64,000 nucleotides of DNA from Marchantia polymorpha subsp. ruderalis (lineage: Eukaryota > Streptophyta > Marchantiopsida > Marchantiales > Marchantiaceae). Positions 9,550 to 20,036 of this stretch are shown here, one piece after another. The position numbers and the translations under genes were made by a program. Within the stretch, counting starts at the first letter, position 1; each line of letters opens with the position of its first letter. Location of the stretch: positions 22,794,001 through 22,858,000 of the forward strand of contig AP031354.1 in the NCBI GenBank assembly GCA_037833965.1, given 5' to 3'. The notes beneath the pieces were generated by a model. The model had not been told where the DNA came from and ran no database searches. It saw only the letters and a program-made list of their open reading frames with translations.

Positions 9550-10520
9550 ATAGTTCCAGGCGTTTTGCCTGGGGTTCTTTCCCAAACTCCGAAGTATAGA
9601 TCAGGAACCCATTTCCTTTGCGTGTTTGTGTCCTTGAGTTCTGTCACCACGCAGGAGGAGTTACAACTTAGCGTTCCGCATTTTGTAGCTGAAGGCCTTC
9701 GGCCAAACGTTCAGAGCTAGTACATTGGTTAGAGACTTGAGTAGTTCGGATCTGCACCTGCGGATGACTGCCGATGCTCAGAGCCAGTGACTAGTTAGAT
9801 ACTTGAACAGTTTCGCCCCTACACCTTCGAGTGTTTCTTTCTGATTGTACTCCCTTGGGATTTTTCCCCTGAATGCCAAAGTGAAGTTTTGTTACTTCGT
9901 GTAAGCCTTGGTTGTAAATTCAGGTTACGCTGCAGCAGGTACCTTGAGGGTAACCCCTGTAGTATTTCTGGGAATGACAAGTGCCTGAGAATTCAAACTC
10001 TTCAATAGACTGTTGTTGTGTTACTGGAATGTTTCTCAGTGAGTCCTTCAGTGCGGACCTGTGTTCTCTGCGCGTTTTGTGAGTTGAGAGTGTTGTTCAC
10101 CGCGTATGAGTGACTTCGATCCGAAGTAGGCAGTCCAAACCGGGTTTCCTTCACTAGCAGCAAGCTAGTGGAAGTGTTGTAAAAGCCGGAGTTGGAAGTC
10201 ACTGCCCGCAGCTTTGCCGAGTGTGCTTGAGGGAGACTTTCCCCCTGAAATCTTGAAGTAGAGGTCCTAACGGATCTCTGGGTTGTGTTTCTGTAGTTTC
10301 AGGTGTGTGTGTGTGTGTGTGTTACGCTGCACTGTGCGACCTCCGAGTGCGCTCCGAGTGGACACTTGCAGTATTTCTGGGAGTGACAGTCGCCTGAGAA
10401 TTCAAACTCCTCAATAGTCTGTTAAAACGTGACACTTTGTACCCTGTGTGTTCCTCTGTCCCTGTGGGTTCGACCTTTCTACCACTATATTGCAGTTTTA
10501 GCCTTTAGTGGGTTATTACA

Positions 10521-12361
10521 AACACAAGCCTGCGCGCCTTCTGCTTCGGCCGGCTGCACACTTCGTGCAATGGCCGCTGTCGAATGGGAGCAGTGGGTTC
10601 TTGATGCTGCTCCTCTCCGGACTCCTCTCTCCATCGCCGCTTCCGCGGCACTCTTGCTGCGGGAGTGTTTCTTCCCTCGTCTCTCCGCCTTGGCGGAGTA
10701 GAAGTTGGCGACTCCTCTGCGTCAGTGTCGACCTCGTTATCCCGCACATACTTCCCGGGATGGTCGACGGACAACAGCGGAAAACGAGCAAGCTCCGCCA
10801 CGGTCAAACAATTTCGCTGCCGATAAAAATTGATCAGGAAAGGAGAGAGGTGATTTAGAGTTCCCCCCTTCTCCTCAAAAGCGTGTTGTCGCATCACTCT
10901 TTGCAGGATGCTCGCCCAGTGAATTGGAGCTCCCTCGATGATGCACTCCACAAAAGAAACCTGCCACAATGTGATGTAGCATGCGCGGTGTGACTGCAGT
11001 AATTGTAGCAGTGCCGTCGCTATAGTCCGGCGGAAACGATCTTTGTAATCGCGGGTCTTGTACCCATTCTTGGTAGACATCTCCCGCTTGAACAACTCCA
11101 CAAATTGCGCCTCATCCTACTTTGACACCTTGACGCTCTCGCTGTCAAAGAGGAGGTGCCCTGGGATGCCGGCACACCTTCCCAATGCCTGCGCCCAGTC
11201 TTGGACGGTCCACTGATCAACATGCGGACGCAATCCGCGCGAAGGTGCTCCCTGTGGCTCCAGCCACTCGCGCACCATATCCACACAAATGTAGTTTCAT
11301 CCCCACAGCAAGAAATCGAGCTTTCTTGCAATCAGCCGTTCCTCGTAGGCGCGCAACCCGTTCTGTGGGAGACGGAGAGGCAGCATCCGCAATCGGTTGA
11401 GCCTCGACATCGCGTTCTTAGAATTCGCCTGCTCGCTAATTCTTTCTCTGCTCCGCTCGAGCTCCTTGGTCCCTCGGCAAACTCTAATCTCACTCAATTC
11501 TAAATCACGCGCACTCAATTCTCTCTCAATCAACAAATAATCTTTTGCGCGGCGCTGCCTGGAATGCTTAGCAGCTAGCAGAAGGACGCGCGCAGCTCGC
11601 ACTAGAAAATGGAATCACGAATTCAAGAATGGGGCGCTCTCCGTCTCACGGTCGAAGGTCATGGTCGACTCTTGATCCTGAGGGCCGAATCAATTGATGG
11701 CCGCGCCGCCTCTACGCCAAAACGGTCTCCGCTCTCATGCGCGGCTTCACGCTCCGCCGACGCTGATTTAACTCACACGCTCGAATTGGCAAATTTGAAC
11801 TCCGCGAGCGTACTACGCCGCGGACATGGGTGTGCAACGCCGAAGGCGTCTTTTCCGCCTTGCGCGGTACACTCGTTTGTACCGCTCCTCGGCCCATCCT
11901 CCTCTTCCTCGGCACCCGTCCGCGCATCGGACAAAAGTTAAACTCCCGCCTGTGCGCAGGCGGAATCCCCGGCGGATTCTCCGCCGGCGCGGAACTTCAC
12001 CCGCCTGTGCGCAGGCGCTCGCCTGAGCATAGGCAAATTCCGTCCGCGCTGCTGCGCTAGCGCGGAAGGCGTTGACCGCAGTCAACCGACTCCGTTCAGA
12101 CTGTCCGTTCCTTGTCTCTCCGTCGGCGCTCTCGCCGCCGCAACTCCGTCCGACCAAGAGCGCATCCATCTGTCCCGTCCGTACGGTCCGTACGGATTTT
12201 ACTACTCCGGCGGCTCCTCGCTCGTCCGCGCTGTTGCGCTGGCGCAGAAAGCGCCGTACAATTTCTACCTCCGAAGGCGGATTTCCCGCCAACGCCTTAG
12301 CGCCTGTGCGCAGGCGACCGCCTGTGCGTAGGCGAACTTTGCTCGTCCGCCTAGGCAGAGA
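10521..12361 (-). mobile_element. Inverted giant-LTR fragment F
   Basis: Read on the minus strand, this matches the leader and first ~40% of the U3 ORF, whose ATG is at 11662. The N-terminal reading is broken between frames near 11300 and 11100, so the ORF is a pseudogene. At 12361/12362 the LTR sequence stops abruptly inside a GCCTAGGC-type palindrome and gag sequence begins. LTR B joins its other end at 10520. It is best read as an old LTR that received one insertion and was later joined to gypsy copy 2 by a deletion. Confidence 0.78.
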
Positions 12362-12362
12362 T

Positions 12363-14264
12363 TCCTACATCAAGTTGTTCGAATCAGTGTCCATCGCTAA
12401 TCGCGAGATCCACGACGAGGACCGACTACAGATTTTTCCAAGTCTTCTACGGAAGAAGGCACGAAGTTGGTACAACCACGAGAGCATCGATCCGAATGGG
12501 TTGACAACATGGGCTCAACTGAAGGAGAAATTCCTCCGACGCTTCCGTGAGCTCGGCTACGACAGTCGAGTATTGACAAAGTTACGTAACCTGCAGCGGG
12601 AGAAGGAGAGTCTGCGTGACTACACCGAGAGATTTCTGGACCTCCTTGACCGAATACCGAAAACGGGGCCAGGATCCCCCTTCTCGGTGCAGCAAGCTGT
12701 GGATTGGTATGTGACCGGCTTGACTCGGAAGATGGAGACTTTTTGCCGACAAAGTAAGTGCGATACTATCGAGGACGTGATTGCATCGGCCGAAGCCTTT
12801 GAAACTTCCACTCTCAACCGAAGAGGGAGAGAGCGACGGGAATCGAAGGAGCGAAAACCGAAGGGAGGACGAAGACGACGCAGAAGCGCGACACCGTCAT
12901 CGGAAGAACAGTCCTCGGAGGAGAACCGTTCCTCATCCGAAGAAGGAGAAACCTCCTCGTCGGAGGAAGAGAAGAAGAGAAAGAAGCATGGGGCAGCAAA
13001 GAAGAAGGGCCCCCGACGAGCAACTATGGACAGAGCGCCGGGAGACATGGCATCGAAGATGGAGATCCTTGTGAAGGACTTCGCCGACCTGAAAGTTCAT
13101 GTGGTAGGCGGCAAGGATCGACAAAAATCGCCCGGGAGAGTGCGAGCGAACTTGTGGTGCACTACGTGCGGAGCGGTAGGACATGCGAACACCGAGTGTC
13201 TTACCAACCGTCCATCATTTCTAGTCAACGCAGTGGAGTGGGCACAACCGTATTATGGGGAAAGCCCCCAGTACTATGGAGAGGCGAGCGAGGAGACAGC
13301 CTACGCCGTCCAGTCGGTCCCCGCCCCTACTGCAGTTACGCAAGTGCATATCCCCCGGTATCATCCGGTAGATAGGGCCACTACGGTACCCGTGAGGCGC
13401 AGGGCCCCTCCAGGGACGTTTGACCCACCGCCACCTCGAGCTTGTTTCAATTGTGGGGAAGTTGGACACTACTCACCCCAGTGCCCCCATCCCAAAAGAC
13501 AAACCGGGTATGTTCCGACCTGTAGTAACTGCAAGAAGTCTGGGCATACTGCACCAGAGTGTGATCAACCACCAGTGCCCTGGCAAACGGTACGATTTGT
13601 GACAACTCCTGCCAAGGAGGACGTCCAAGTTAACCAGGTCGAAGTAACTTCGGACAGGAATGACGAAGAAGAAGAATGGCCGGCGGAAGAAGTTATGTGC
13701 GCACGGGTCGAAACTCGTAGTTCCAAGAAATCGAAGGAACAAGAGCGCGACACTCGCAAGCACGACCGGAAGGCCGACGACCGAACGGGAAAAGTGAAAG
13801 AGAAGGCAACCAGCAAGTCCGACTTGCGACCTGCACAAAAACCTTCGGCTATGCGAGAAGCACCAGCAGTGCGGACCGATACATCGGTCGAGGATGAGCC
13901 AGTACGCGTGCTGAAGCGGGACTATGCCCCGGATATCAGAGAGGAGGTGGCGAACTTGTTGAAGGAAGCGACCCGCAACCAAAAGGGACCAGAGCGGGAA
14001 GACTTGTCAACATCCTTTGGTGCAAAGATGGTAGCAACTCTGGAACCACGCAGGACGTCGACTCCAAACCGACGCGTCCACTATGACTTAGTCGAAGATC
14101 TCGGGAACCGACAAGTGAACATCACGTTCAACCAGCTTCTAGAGGACAACAAGACGTATCGGAAGATGTTGATGCTTTCGTTACGCCGCCCGCAGCCAAA
14201 ACCCCCCAGGTGTACCAAGTGGCCAGCGAAGACCAAGGACCTCCAGAGATCGATGTGGAAATAG
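12363..14264 (+). CDS. Ty3/gypsy Gag, N-terminally truncated (copy 2)
   Basis: Capsid-type retrotrans_gag sequence begins at about SYIKLFESV, with the conserved region KARSWYNHES through LRDYTERFLDL. A Ser/Glu-rich, then Lys-rich, segment follows near 12890-13020. Three CCHC zinc knuckles follow: CTTCGAVGHANTEC, CFNCGEVGHYSPQC and CSNCKKSGHTAPEC. Gag packages the element RNA. The same frame runs upstream to 12072, but that part is antisense LTR and not Gag, so the true N-terminus is missing. The frame ends at 14264 and overlaps the protease frame by about 55 bp in the -1 register. This could be programmed frameshifting or an indel near 14170; no canonical slippery heptamer is in phase. Confidence 0.88.
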   Translation, partial: SYIKLFESVSIANREIHDEDRLQIFPSLLRKKARSWYNHESIDPNGLTTWAQLKEKFLRRFRELGYDSRVLTKLRNLQREKESLRDYTERFLDLLDRIPKTGPGSPFSVQQAVDWYVTGLTRKMETFCRQSKCDTIEDVIASAEAFETSTLNRRGRERRESKERKPKGGRRRRRSATPSSEEQSSEENRSSSEEGETSSSEEEKKRKKHGAAKKKGPRRATMDRAPGDMASKMEILVKDFADLKVHVVGGKDRQKSPGRVRANLWCTTCGAVGHANTECLTNRPSFLVNAVEWAQPYYGESPQYYGEASEETAYAVQSVPAPTAVTQVHIPRYHPVDRATTVPVRRRAPPGTFDPPPPRACFNCGEVGHYSPQCPHPKRQTGYVPTCSNCKKSGHTAPECDQPPVPWQTVRFVTTPAKEDVQVNQVEVTSDRNDEEEEWPAEEVMCARVETRSSKKSKEQERDTRKHDRKADDRTGKVKEKATSKSDLRPAQKPSAMREAPAVRTDTSVEDEPVRVLKRDYAPDIREEVANLLKEATRNQKGPEREDLSTSFGAKMVATLEPRRTSTPNRRVHYDLVEDLGNRQVNITFNQLLEDNKTYRKMLMLSLRRPQPKPPRCTKWPAKTKDLQRSMWK

Positions 14265-14788
14265 AAGGGTGTTGTGTACGCAAGGTACCAGTAGACCCTG
14301 GATCAGGAGTCAACATAATGACGGAGGACACTGCGCGAGCCTTGGGGTTCAGTGAATACAAACCTTCGAGGCGTGTGTTGAGGTTAGCGGATCAGACGCG
14401 GAGAATGCCTGTAGGTATGCTGCGCAATGTCCGAACAAACATTGGTGGTGCGGACTTTCGGTTGAACTATATCATCCTGCAGCCCATGCTGAAGCAAGGC
14501 TATGACATCCTGCTCGGGCGACCGTGGCTGTATGGCGCACAAGTACGATGTGACAGGCGTAGGCATCGCCTTAAGTTCCCCCATCCTAAGGAGCCGACCA
14601 AGACTATCACTGTGCCCTGGACCAAGGTCCGACATGAAGGGGAGACACCGTCGACTAGTGCGGGTTACACATCGGGGATGGACAGTGATTCGGCCGCCCG
14701 ATCCGTTGAATCCGATTATTTTGTGGGATTCGTTGCTTGCTGTTTTGTACAAGAGGAACCAGACGCTATTCAACCGGAGGACGAATAG
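14210..14788 (+). CDS. Retropepsin-like protease region of pol (copy 2)
   Basis: This frame overlaps the end of gag in the -1 register. The putative active site reads VDPGSGVNIM, where the usual motif is D(T/S)G. The position and the following hydrophobic region, including YDILLGRPWLYG, fit an aspartic protease that matures Gag-Pol. A Pro at the second motif position would be unusual for an active enzyme, so this copy may be inactive or divergent. The frame ends at a single TAG (14786-14788), after which the same frame continues into reverse transcriptase. The start given is the first ATG-like codon context; translation more likely enters from gag. Confidence 0.75.
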   Translation: MYQVASEDQGPPEIDVEIEGCCVRKVPVDPGSGVNIMTEDTARALGFSEYKPSRRVLRLADQTRRMPVGMLRNVRTNIGGADFRLNYIILQPMLKQGYDILLGRPWLYGAQVRCDRRRHRLKFPHPKEPTKTITVPWTKVRHEGETPSTSAGYTSGMDSDSAARSVESDYFVGFVACCFVQEEPDAIQPEDE

Positions 14789-14794
14789 CAATTA
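14786..14794 (+). promoter_or_regulatory. Candidate stop-codon readthrough site TAG-CAA-TTA
   Basis: The only stop between the protease and RT parts of one continuous frame is TAG followed by CAA TTA. This matches the UAG-CAR-YYA context known to promote readthrough in plant tobamoviruses and discussed for a soybean Copia element. Whether it is functional or a random nonsense mutation cannot be decided from one copy. Confidence 0.45.
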
Positions 14795-15671
14795 ACGGTA
14801 GGACTGGGAAGGAGTGAGACGAGTCACACAGAGGGCATTGTCGACCTGAGTGACTGTCACGAAGTACAACTCAGTCCTGACAAGTGCTTGAAGGTATCAA
14901 GCACAGTGAAAGGAGACGAGCTAAGGGAGGTACAGGCCTTTCTTCGCCATTACGTTGATGTCTTCGCATGGAAGATAGAAGACATGAAGGGGATACCTGC
15001 ACGGTATGGAGAACACCGCATTGATTTACTGGATGAAGCAGTACCCATACGTCAACGCCAGTATCGCCTCAACCCAAAATACTCCTTGCTCGTTAAGGAG
15101 GAGATAGATAAGTACCTGAGTGCTGGCATTATCTACCCAGTGCTCAGCAGTGAATGGGTATCGCCGATTGTTATCGTACCAAAGAAGTTGACGGGTAAGA
15201 TACGGGTGTGTCAGGATTTCCGGAAGTTGAATGTAGCAACACGTAAGGATCACCACCCGCTGCCGTTCACGGATGCCATTTTAGACCATGTCGCGGGACA
15301 TGAGTGCTATAGCTTCCTAGATGGGTTCTCAGGCTACAATCAGGTGTCTATCCGGGAACTTGACAAGGATAAGACGACATTCACAACCGATTGGGGAACT
15401 TATGCGTACCACAAGATGCCCTTAGGTCTGTGCAATGCACCTGCCACCTTTCAGCGGATGATGATCAATATTTTTCAGGAGCAGCTGAGGAAGTTCCTAG
15501 AAATATTCATAGATGACTTCTGTCTTTGGAAAGCGGTCAGAACACCTAAGTCACCTGAAGCAGACCTTTGATAAATGTAGGGAGAGCAGTTTATCGCTGC
15601 ACCCCGAGAAGTGTTTCTTCTTTATGACTAGTGGAATCTTGTTGGGCCATCGTGTTTCGTCAGACGGCATT
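14789..15671 (+). pseudogene. Ty3/gypsy reverse transcriptase, broken (copy 2)
   Basis: In frame with the protease after the TAG. The RT core includes YPVLSSEWVSPIVIVPKK, IRVCQDFRKLN, FLDGFSGYNQV and the catalytic FIDD (usual form YVDD/FIDD). The wording resembles non-chromovirus Ty3 elements. After FIDDFC near 15520 a 1-2 nt loss shifts the frame; homology continues in another frame (VFGKRSEHLSHLKQTFDKC...) up to 15671. There LTR G is inserted and interrupts the thumb/RNase H junction. The remainder of the gene continues at 22822. Confidence 0.88.
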
Positions 15672-17063
15672 TGTAATAACCCACTAAAGGCTAAAACTGC
15701 AATATAGTGGTAGAAAGGTCGAACCCACAGGGACAGAGGAACACACAGGGTACAAAGTGTCACGTTTAACAGACTATTGAGGAGTTTGAATTCTGAGGCG
15801 ACTGTCACTCCCAGAAATACTGCAAGTGTCCACTCGGAGCGCACTCGGAGGTCGCACAGTGCAGCGTAACACACACACACACACACACACCTGAAACTAC
15901 AGAAACAGCTGCTAGCTGCTAGCAGCTAGCAGCTAGCAGAAGGACGCGCGCAGCTCGCACTAGAAAATGGAATCGCGAATTCAAGAATGGAGCACTCTCC
16001 GTCTCACGGTCGAAGGTCATGGTCGGCTCTTGATCGTGAGGGTCGAATCAATTGATGGCCGCGCCGGCTCTGCGCTAAAACGGTCTCCGCTCTCACGCGC
16101 GGCTTCACGCTCCGCCGACGCTGATTTAACTCACACGCTCGAATTGGCGAATTTGAACTCCGCGAGCGTACTACGCCGCGAACATGGGTGCGCAGCGCCG
16201 AAGGCGGCTTTTCCGCCTTGCGAGGTACACTCGTTTGTACTGCTCCTCGGCCAATCCTCCTCTGCCTCGGCGCTCGTCCGCACATCGGACAAGAGTTAAA
16301 CTCCCACCTGTGCGCAGGCGGAATCCCCGGCGGAATCTCCGCCGGCGCGGAACTTCACCCGCCTGTGCGTAGGCGCTCGCCTGCGCGTAGGCGAATTCCG
16401 TCCGCGCTGCTGCGCTGGCTCGGAAGGCGTTGACCGCGGTCAACCGACTCCGTCCAGACTGTCCGTTCCTTGTCTCTCCGTCGGCGCTCTCGCCGCCGCA
16501 ACTCCGTCCGACCAAGAGCGCATCCATCCGTCTCGTCCGTACAGTCCGTACGGTCCGTACGTATTTTACTACTCCGGCGGCTCCTTGCTCGTCCGCGCTG
16601 TTGCGCTGGCGCGGAAGGCGGCGTACAATTTCTACCTCCGAAGGCGCATTTCTAGGGCCGAAGGCGGATTTCCCGCCTACGCCTTAGCGCCTGTGCGTAG
16701 GCGAACTTTGCTCGTCCGCCTAGGCAGAGGTTTCCTCGCCTGTGCCTAGGCGACATTCGCGCCTACGTCAAAAACCCTATTTTGCCTGTGCGCAGGCTGT
16801 CATGGCTCGAGACGTTGGGTCGATTTGAGTGGAGACACGTTGAGTTCGAGTTGGAGTCGGGGAACGTTGGATGGAGTCGACACCTTCCGTGGGTTATATT
16901 CGTGGCGAACTCGAAGAACTGTCAGTTCTTCGAGTTGAGCCTTACGCGTCGGGGTTTTTCCCCTTAGCTTCGACTTTTAGTCTACCTACGAGTAGTGAGT
17001 TTGGCTTGACTCTTTGTGTATTGGTGTTTCGACATCCCTTTTACTCGAAGAACTGTCATATGA

Positions 17064-17069
17064 TATAAA
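17064..17069 (+). promoter_or_regulatory. TATA box of element H
   Basis: TATAAA in the context TGATATAAATGCGG, about 270 bp from the left end of H. The position is typical for the promoter of an LTR. Confidence 0.45.
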
Positions 17070-19084
17070 TGCGGATTATAGTTTTCGTTTCCTTTTCGAT
17101 CCTTTGAAGAGAATTTCTCGTCGCGTGTGACGGGATTATGGCGCTGCGTTGGAATTCTTGTTCGGCTCGGTCCCCGATCGTTTGAATTTTTTCAGACAGG
17201 CGCTGTGCGCTCTGTCGCAGGACGAGAACGTGAACCTCTGTGGAGGTTTGTTATTTCATGTTCATGCGTTTCGTGGAAGGCGATTGACTGACTGACTGGT
17301 CGAGTGTCGGCCGCTTCGCTTTGTGGAACTTGCATGCGGTTGGGTTCGGAGAGCTGCGTCGAGTTAAGAAATGGTCGGACCAGAGCACGGAATCAGATTC
17401 CGGCGATCGTTCGATTTGACAGTCGCGAGTGGATGAAGATTGGAGGGCAGCAGAGGCGTCCAGCGAGACTGTGAATCTGCACTCTGGCTCTGAAGTGTTG
17501 GCAACTCCAGCTCGTGTCGCGATTTTGTCAACCGGCGATTTGGTTTTGCGCGATATTCTTGCAACGGAGGAAGGTCCTCTTTTCTGTTCCTCCCGAAGCT
17601 CGAGTGTCATTCCATCTCGTAGTCAATTTAGTTTTTTTTGTGGGGAAGAGGATTTAGAGCGGCTTGGTGCTGGTTTTCGAACGCTGTTGTTTCAGGGTGG
17701 AGTAGTGCTCGTACTTTAGTTTCTCTGTTGGAAGACTCCGGTTCATTGGAGGCTCAGTCAAAATTGGAGGCTCAAGTGGTGTGGATCTTGGGGTTGTCTC
17801 AGTTCAGGCTTCAGGCTTGATTGAACTTGGCCGGTTTTGAAACTTCGAAGTATGGTGATGATTATTTTCTAGAGGAAAATGGAATGGTCTACATCTTGGA
17901 GATTCAGGTGAAGGTGGAAATGTTATAGTGTGTTGCAATAATTGTTGCAATGGTCATTGGCAAAATTCTGATCGATCAACGATAGTTCGCTCAATTGATG
18001 TGTTCTATTTTATCAATCGTTTCTGGTAGAAATCTGGATAATTCCTTCTGGTTCTGTTTAAACGATGATATGATCACTGGGGTCGATCGTACTTGAAGCA
18101 ATAACAAGTGGACTTATTCATCACTCAGCTTCCGTGGTTCTGTCCATTCGCTTCTTCACTAATCTAAACGGCTATTCGGGAGCACTGGCCTCCAACGTAA
18201 GGGATTTAGTTCACCAGAGTGAACTCGTCTTGATTAAGCACAGCTGATGGTAGTCGAGGGTTAAGCAAGGACCAGTTCATTGAGCTCCGAAGGTGGGTGT
18301 TTGACCTGGATGAAGTCTAGATTGAGCAGGAGTTTACTATGACGACAATACGATCTGATCTGAGGTCTGACCTTTGGATCCAAGGACAGTCCGGATGAAA
18401 TATTCCTCACAACAAAAGTCGCTGACTGAAGTGTTGTTCGACAGACTGATTGCTCAATGCTTCTGAACCGCAATCATTGAGGGAAAGTGGTGGAATCGTT
18501 TGGTCTGTCTACTTGTTCACCTGTGTCGGTTTGGGGTACGGTTTTTTTTCACGAAGTTTTTTCCTGGAAGTCAGTTCTTTCAGCAGATGGACGTCAAGAC
18601 TTTCGTGAGTTCAGAGAGGATGCCCCTTCTTCTCGGTGGTGCTTGTGCCCAGGAGGCATCTTTCACCAGGAAACACGATTTTCAGAGATGATCGGCAGCC
18701 ATTGATAGAGTGTAGACACCAAAAGCAACTTGCGTGTTTTTTTGATGCCACCGAGATCAGGTCTCGCATCGGACTCCATCCTCCGTTAAAACGAGGATCA
18801 AGTGCATGTAAAGAGGAGGAACAAAAAGCCACGTGAAAATGGAAGGGCCAACTCCTTTCCTTGACAGCGAGGAAAACATTAAACTTGGCGGACCGAAGTG
18901 CATGTCTCGGCTTACATCGTCAAATAAGTGGACAAATTTCCTCTTGGGAATCAAAACTTGGAGCGTCCAAAACATTTGAAATTGATCGAAAGCAGCTCCA
19001 TTGTGTTTTTCAAGGTGAACTCCATCAGGAGAGTACAGTACGTCGGACAGAATTGTCTTTGCTGAAGTCAATGTGAGTTGACAA

Positions 19085-19200
19085 GAGAGACAAAAAGGAA
19101 GGAAGGAAGGAAGGAGAGGAAGAGGAAAAGCGGGAAGAGAAGAAAAAAAAAAAGTAAAAAAAAAAAAAAAAAGAAAGAAAGAAAGAAGAGAAGAAAATAT
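19085..19200 (+). repeat. Purine-rich low-complexity tract in leader of H
   Basis: GGAA and GAAA repeats with long A runs. It lies between the H promoter and its gag gene. It is not next to an LTR boundary, so it is unlikely to be the priming tract. Confidence 0.8.
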
Positions 19201-20036
19201 TCTGGAAGAATCTGCACTCGGTCTCATTTATTATGATTTTTTTTAGTTGTGAAAGTATGTATTTATCATTATTATTTTTTTTCTATGGAGAACAGTTAGG
19301 GTAGATAGGTTTTTTGTATTTGTTATATTCCTTACCCCTAGTTACAGTGTGAAATGGAGTTATGAGGTGAAGTACGGGGCAGCTCGGCGTGGATACACTC
19401 TTTGCGACGAGATGAACGAGATGGCGTTGCAGGCGCTGGAGATAGAAGGTGGTAGGGGGCGATGGAGTTCGACTCGGGGTCGCGATGCGAGGCGATGTCC
19501 CGTGTGTTGTGTTGTTCTGTGCTGTGTTTCATTTCGGCTGGAGAGTCGTTGCTAGCTGTTTGCTTGTGTTTGGATCCTCTCCAGTCTGGCTTCTTGATGC
19601 GCGCCCATGTCTGGGTTGACGTTGATTTTCGGAGTAGTTTTACTCCAGTGTGCTGTCGATAGTGCGGCTGGATTTGATCACCGGCGCCTATCTTTGTTTC
19701 TCTCATGGTGAGACTGGAGTGATGACCAGTGGACTAGGAGAGTCTTCTTGCGGTGATGACAGGTTAGGTTGCCCATACCCATAGTCAGTAGGGCTAGAGC
19801 AGGTTAGTGCAGGGACGAGGGCAGGTGGAGTTGTGGCAGTGGTGCCGATTGGTGAGTCAGTCATCACGGAGGAGTTTGGGCGTTCCGTTGAGGACCGTGG
19901 AGGATTTACGCGGAGTGGGTTGAGGTATCGGCTACCTCATCCCAGCGCATCAGTGGTTGGAGAGGCGCGGAGTGTGGCAGATATCGGATCTTTGGTGGTG
20001 ATATTCTCTAGGGTCCCACACTCGTGGACTGGGGAC

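Larger units (their letters stand above)
5639..10520 (+). mobile_element. Giant LTR, copy B (first ~516 bp absent)
   Basis: The sequence resumes at ACAGGCGAAGTAGGG, equivalent to position 1806 of copy A, directly after the end of A. It runs to the terminal GGGTTATTACA at 10520. With the missing part added, the LTR would be about 5.4 kb. The missing 5' part would lie left of the gypsy copy 1 insertion, outside the window. It carries an uninterrupted U3 ORF, a TATA box at 9544 and the usual R-U5. The downstream neighbour is an inverted LTR fragment, so B probably belongs to an insertion into that fragment. Confidence 0.88.

Noticed and set aside
12072-12362. N-terminal 97 codons in frame with gag
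   Set aside because: This stretch is antisense LTR F sequence. Similar sequence occurs at 16430-16690 with no gag, so it is a read-through of a junction and not Gag.
19085-19200. Purine-rich tract as a polypurine primer of H
   Set aside because: It lies more than 3 kb from the right end of H and upstream of gag, so it cannot be the 3' priming site.
19349-19706. Short open frames on both strands in the leader of element H
   Set aside because: They overlap each other on opposite strands, have no recognisable domain and lie in a long untranslated leader.
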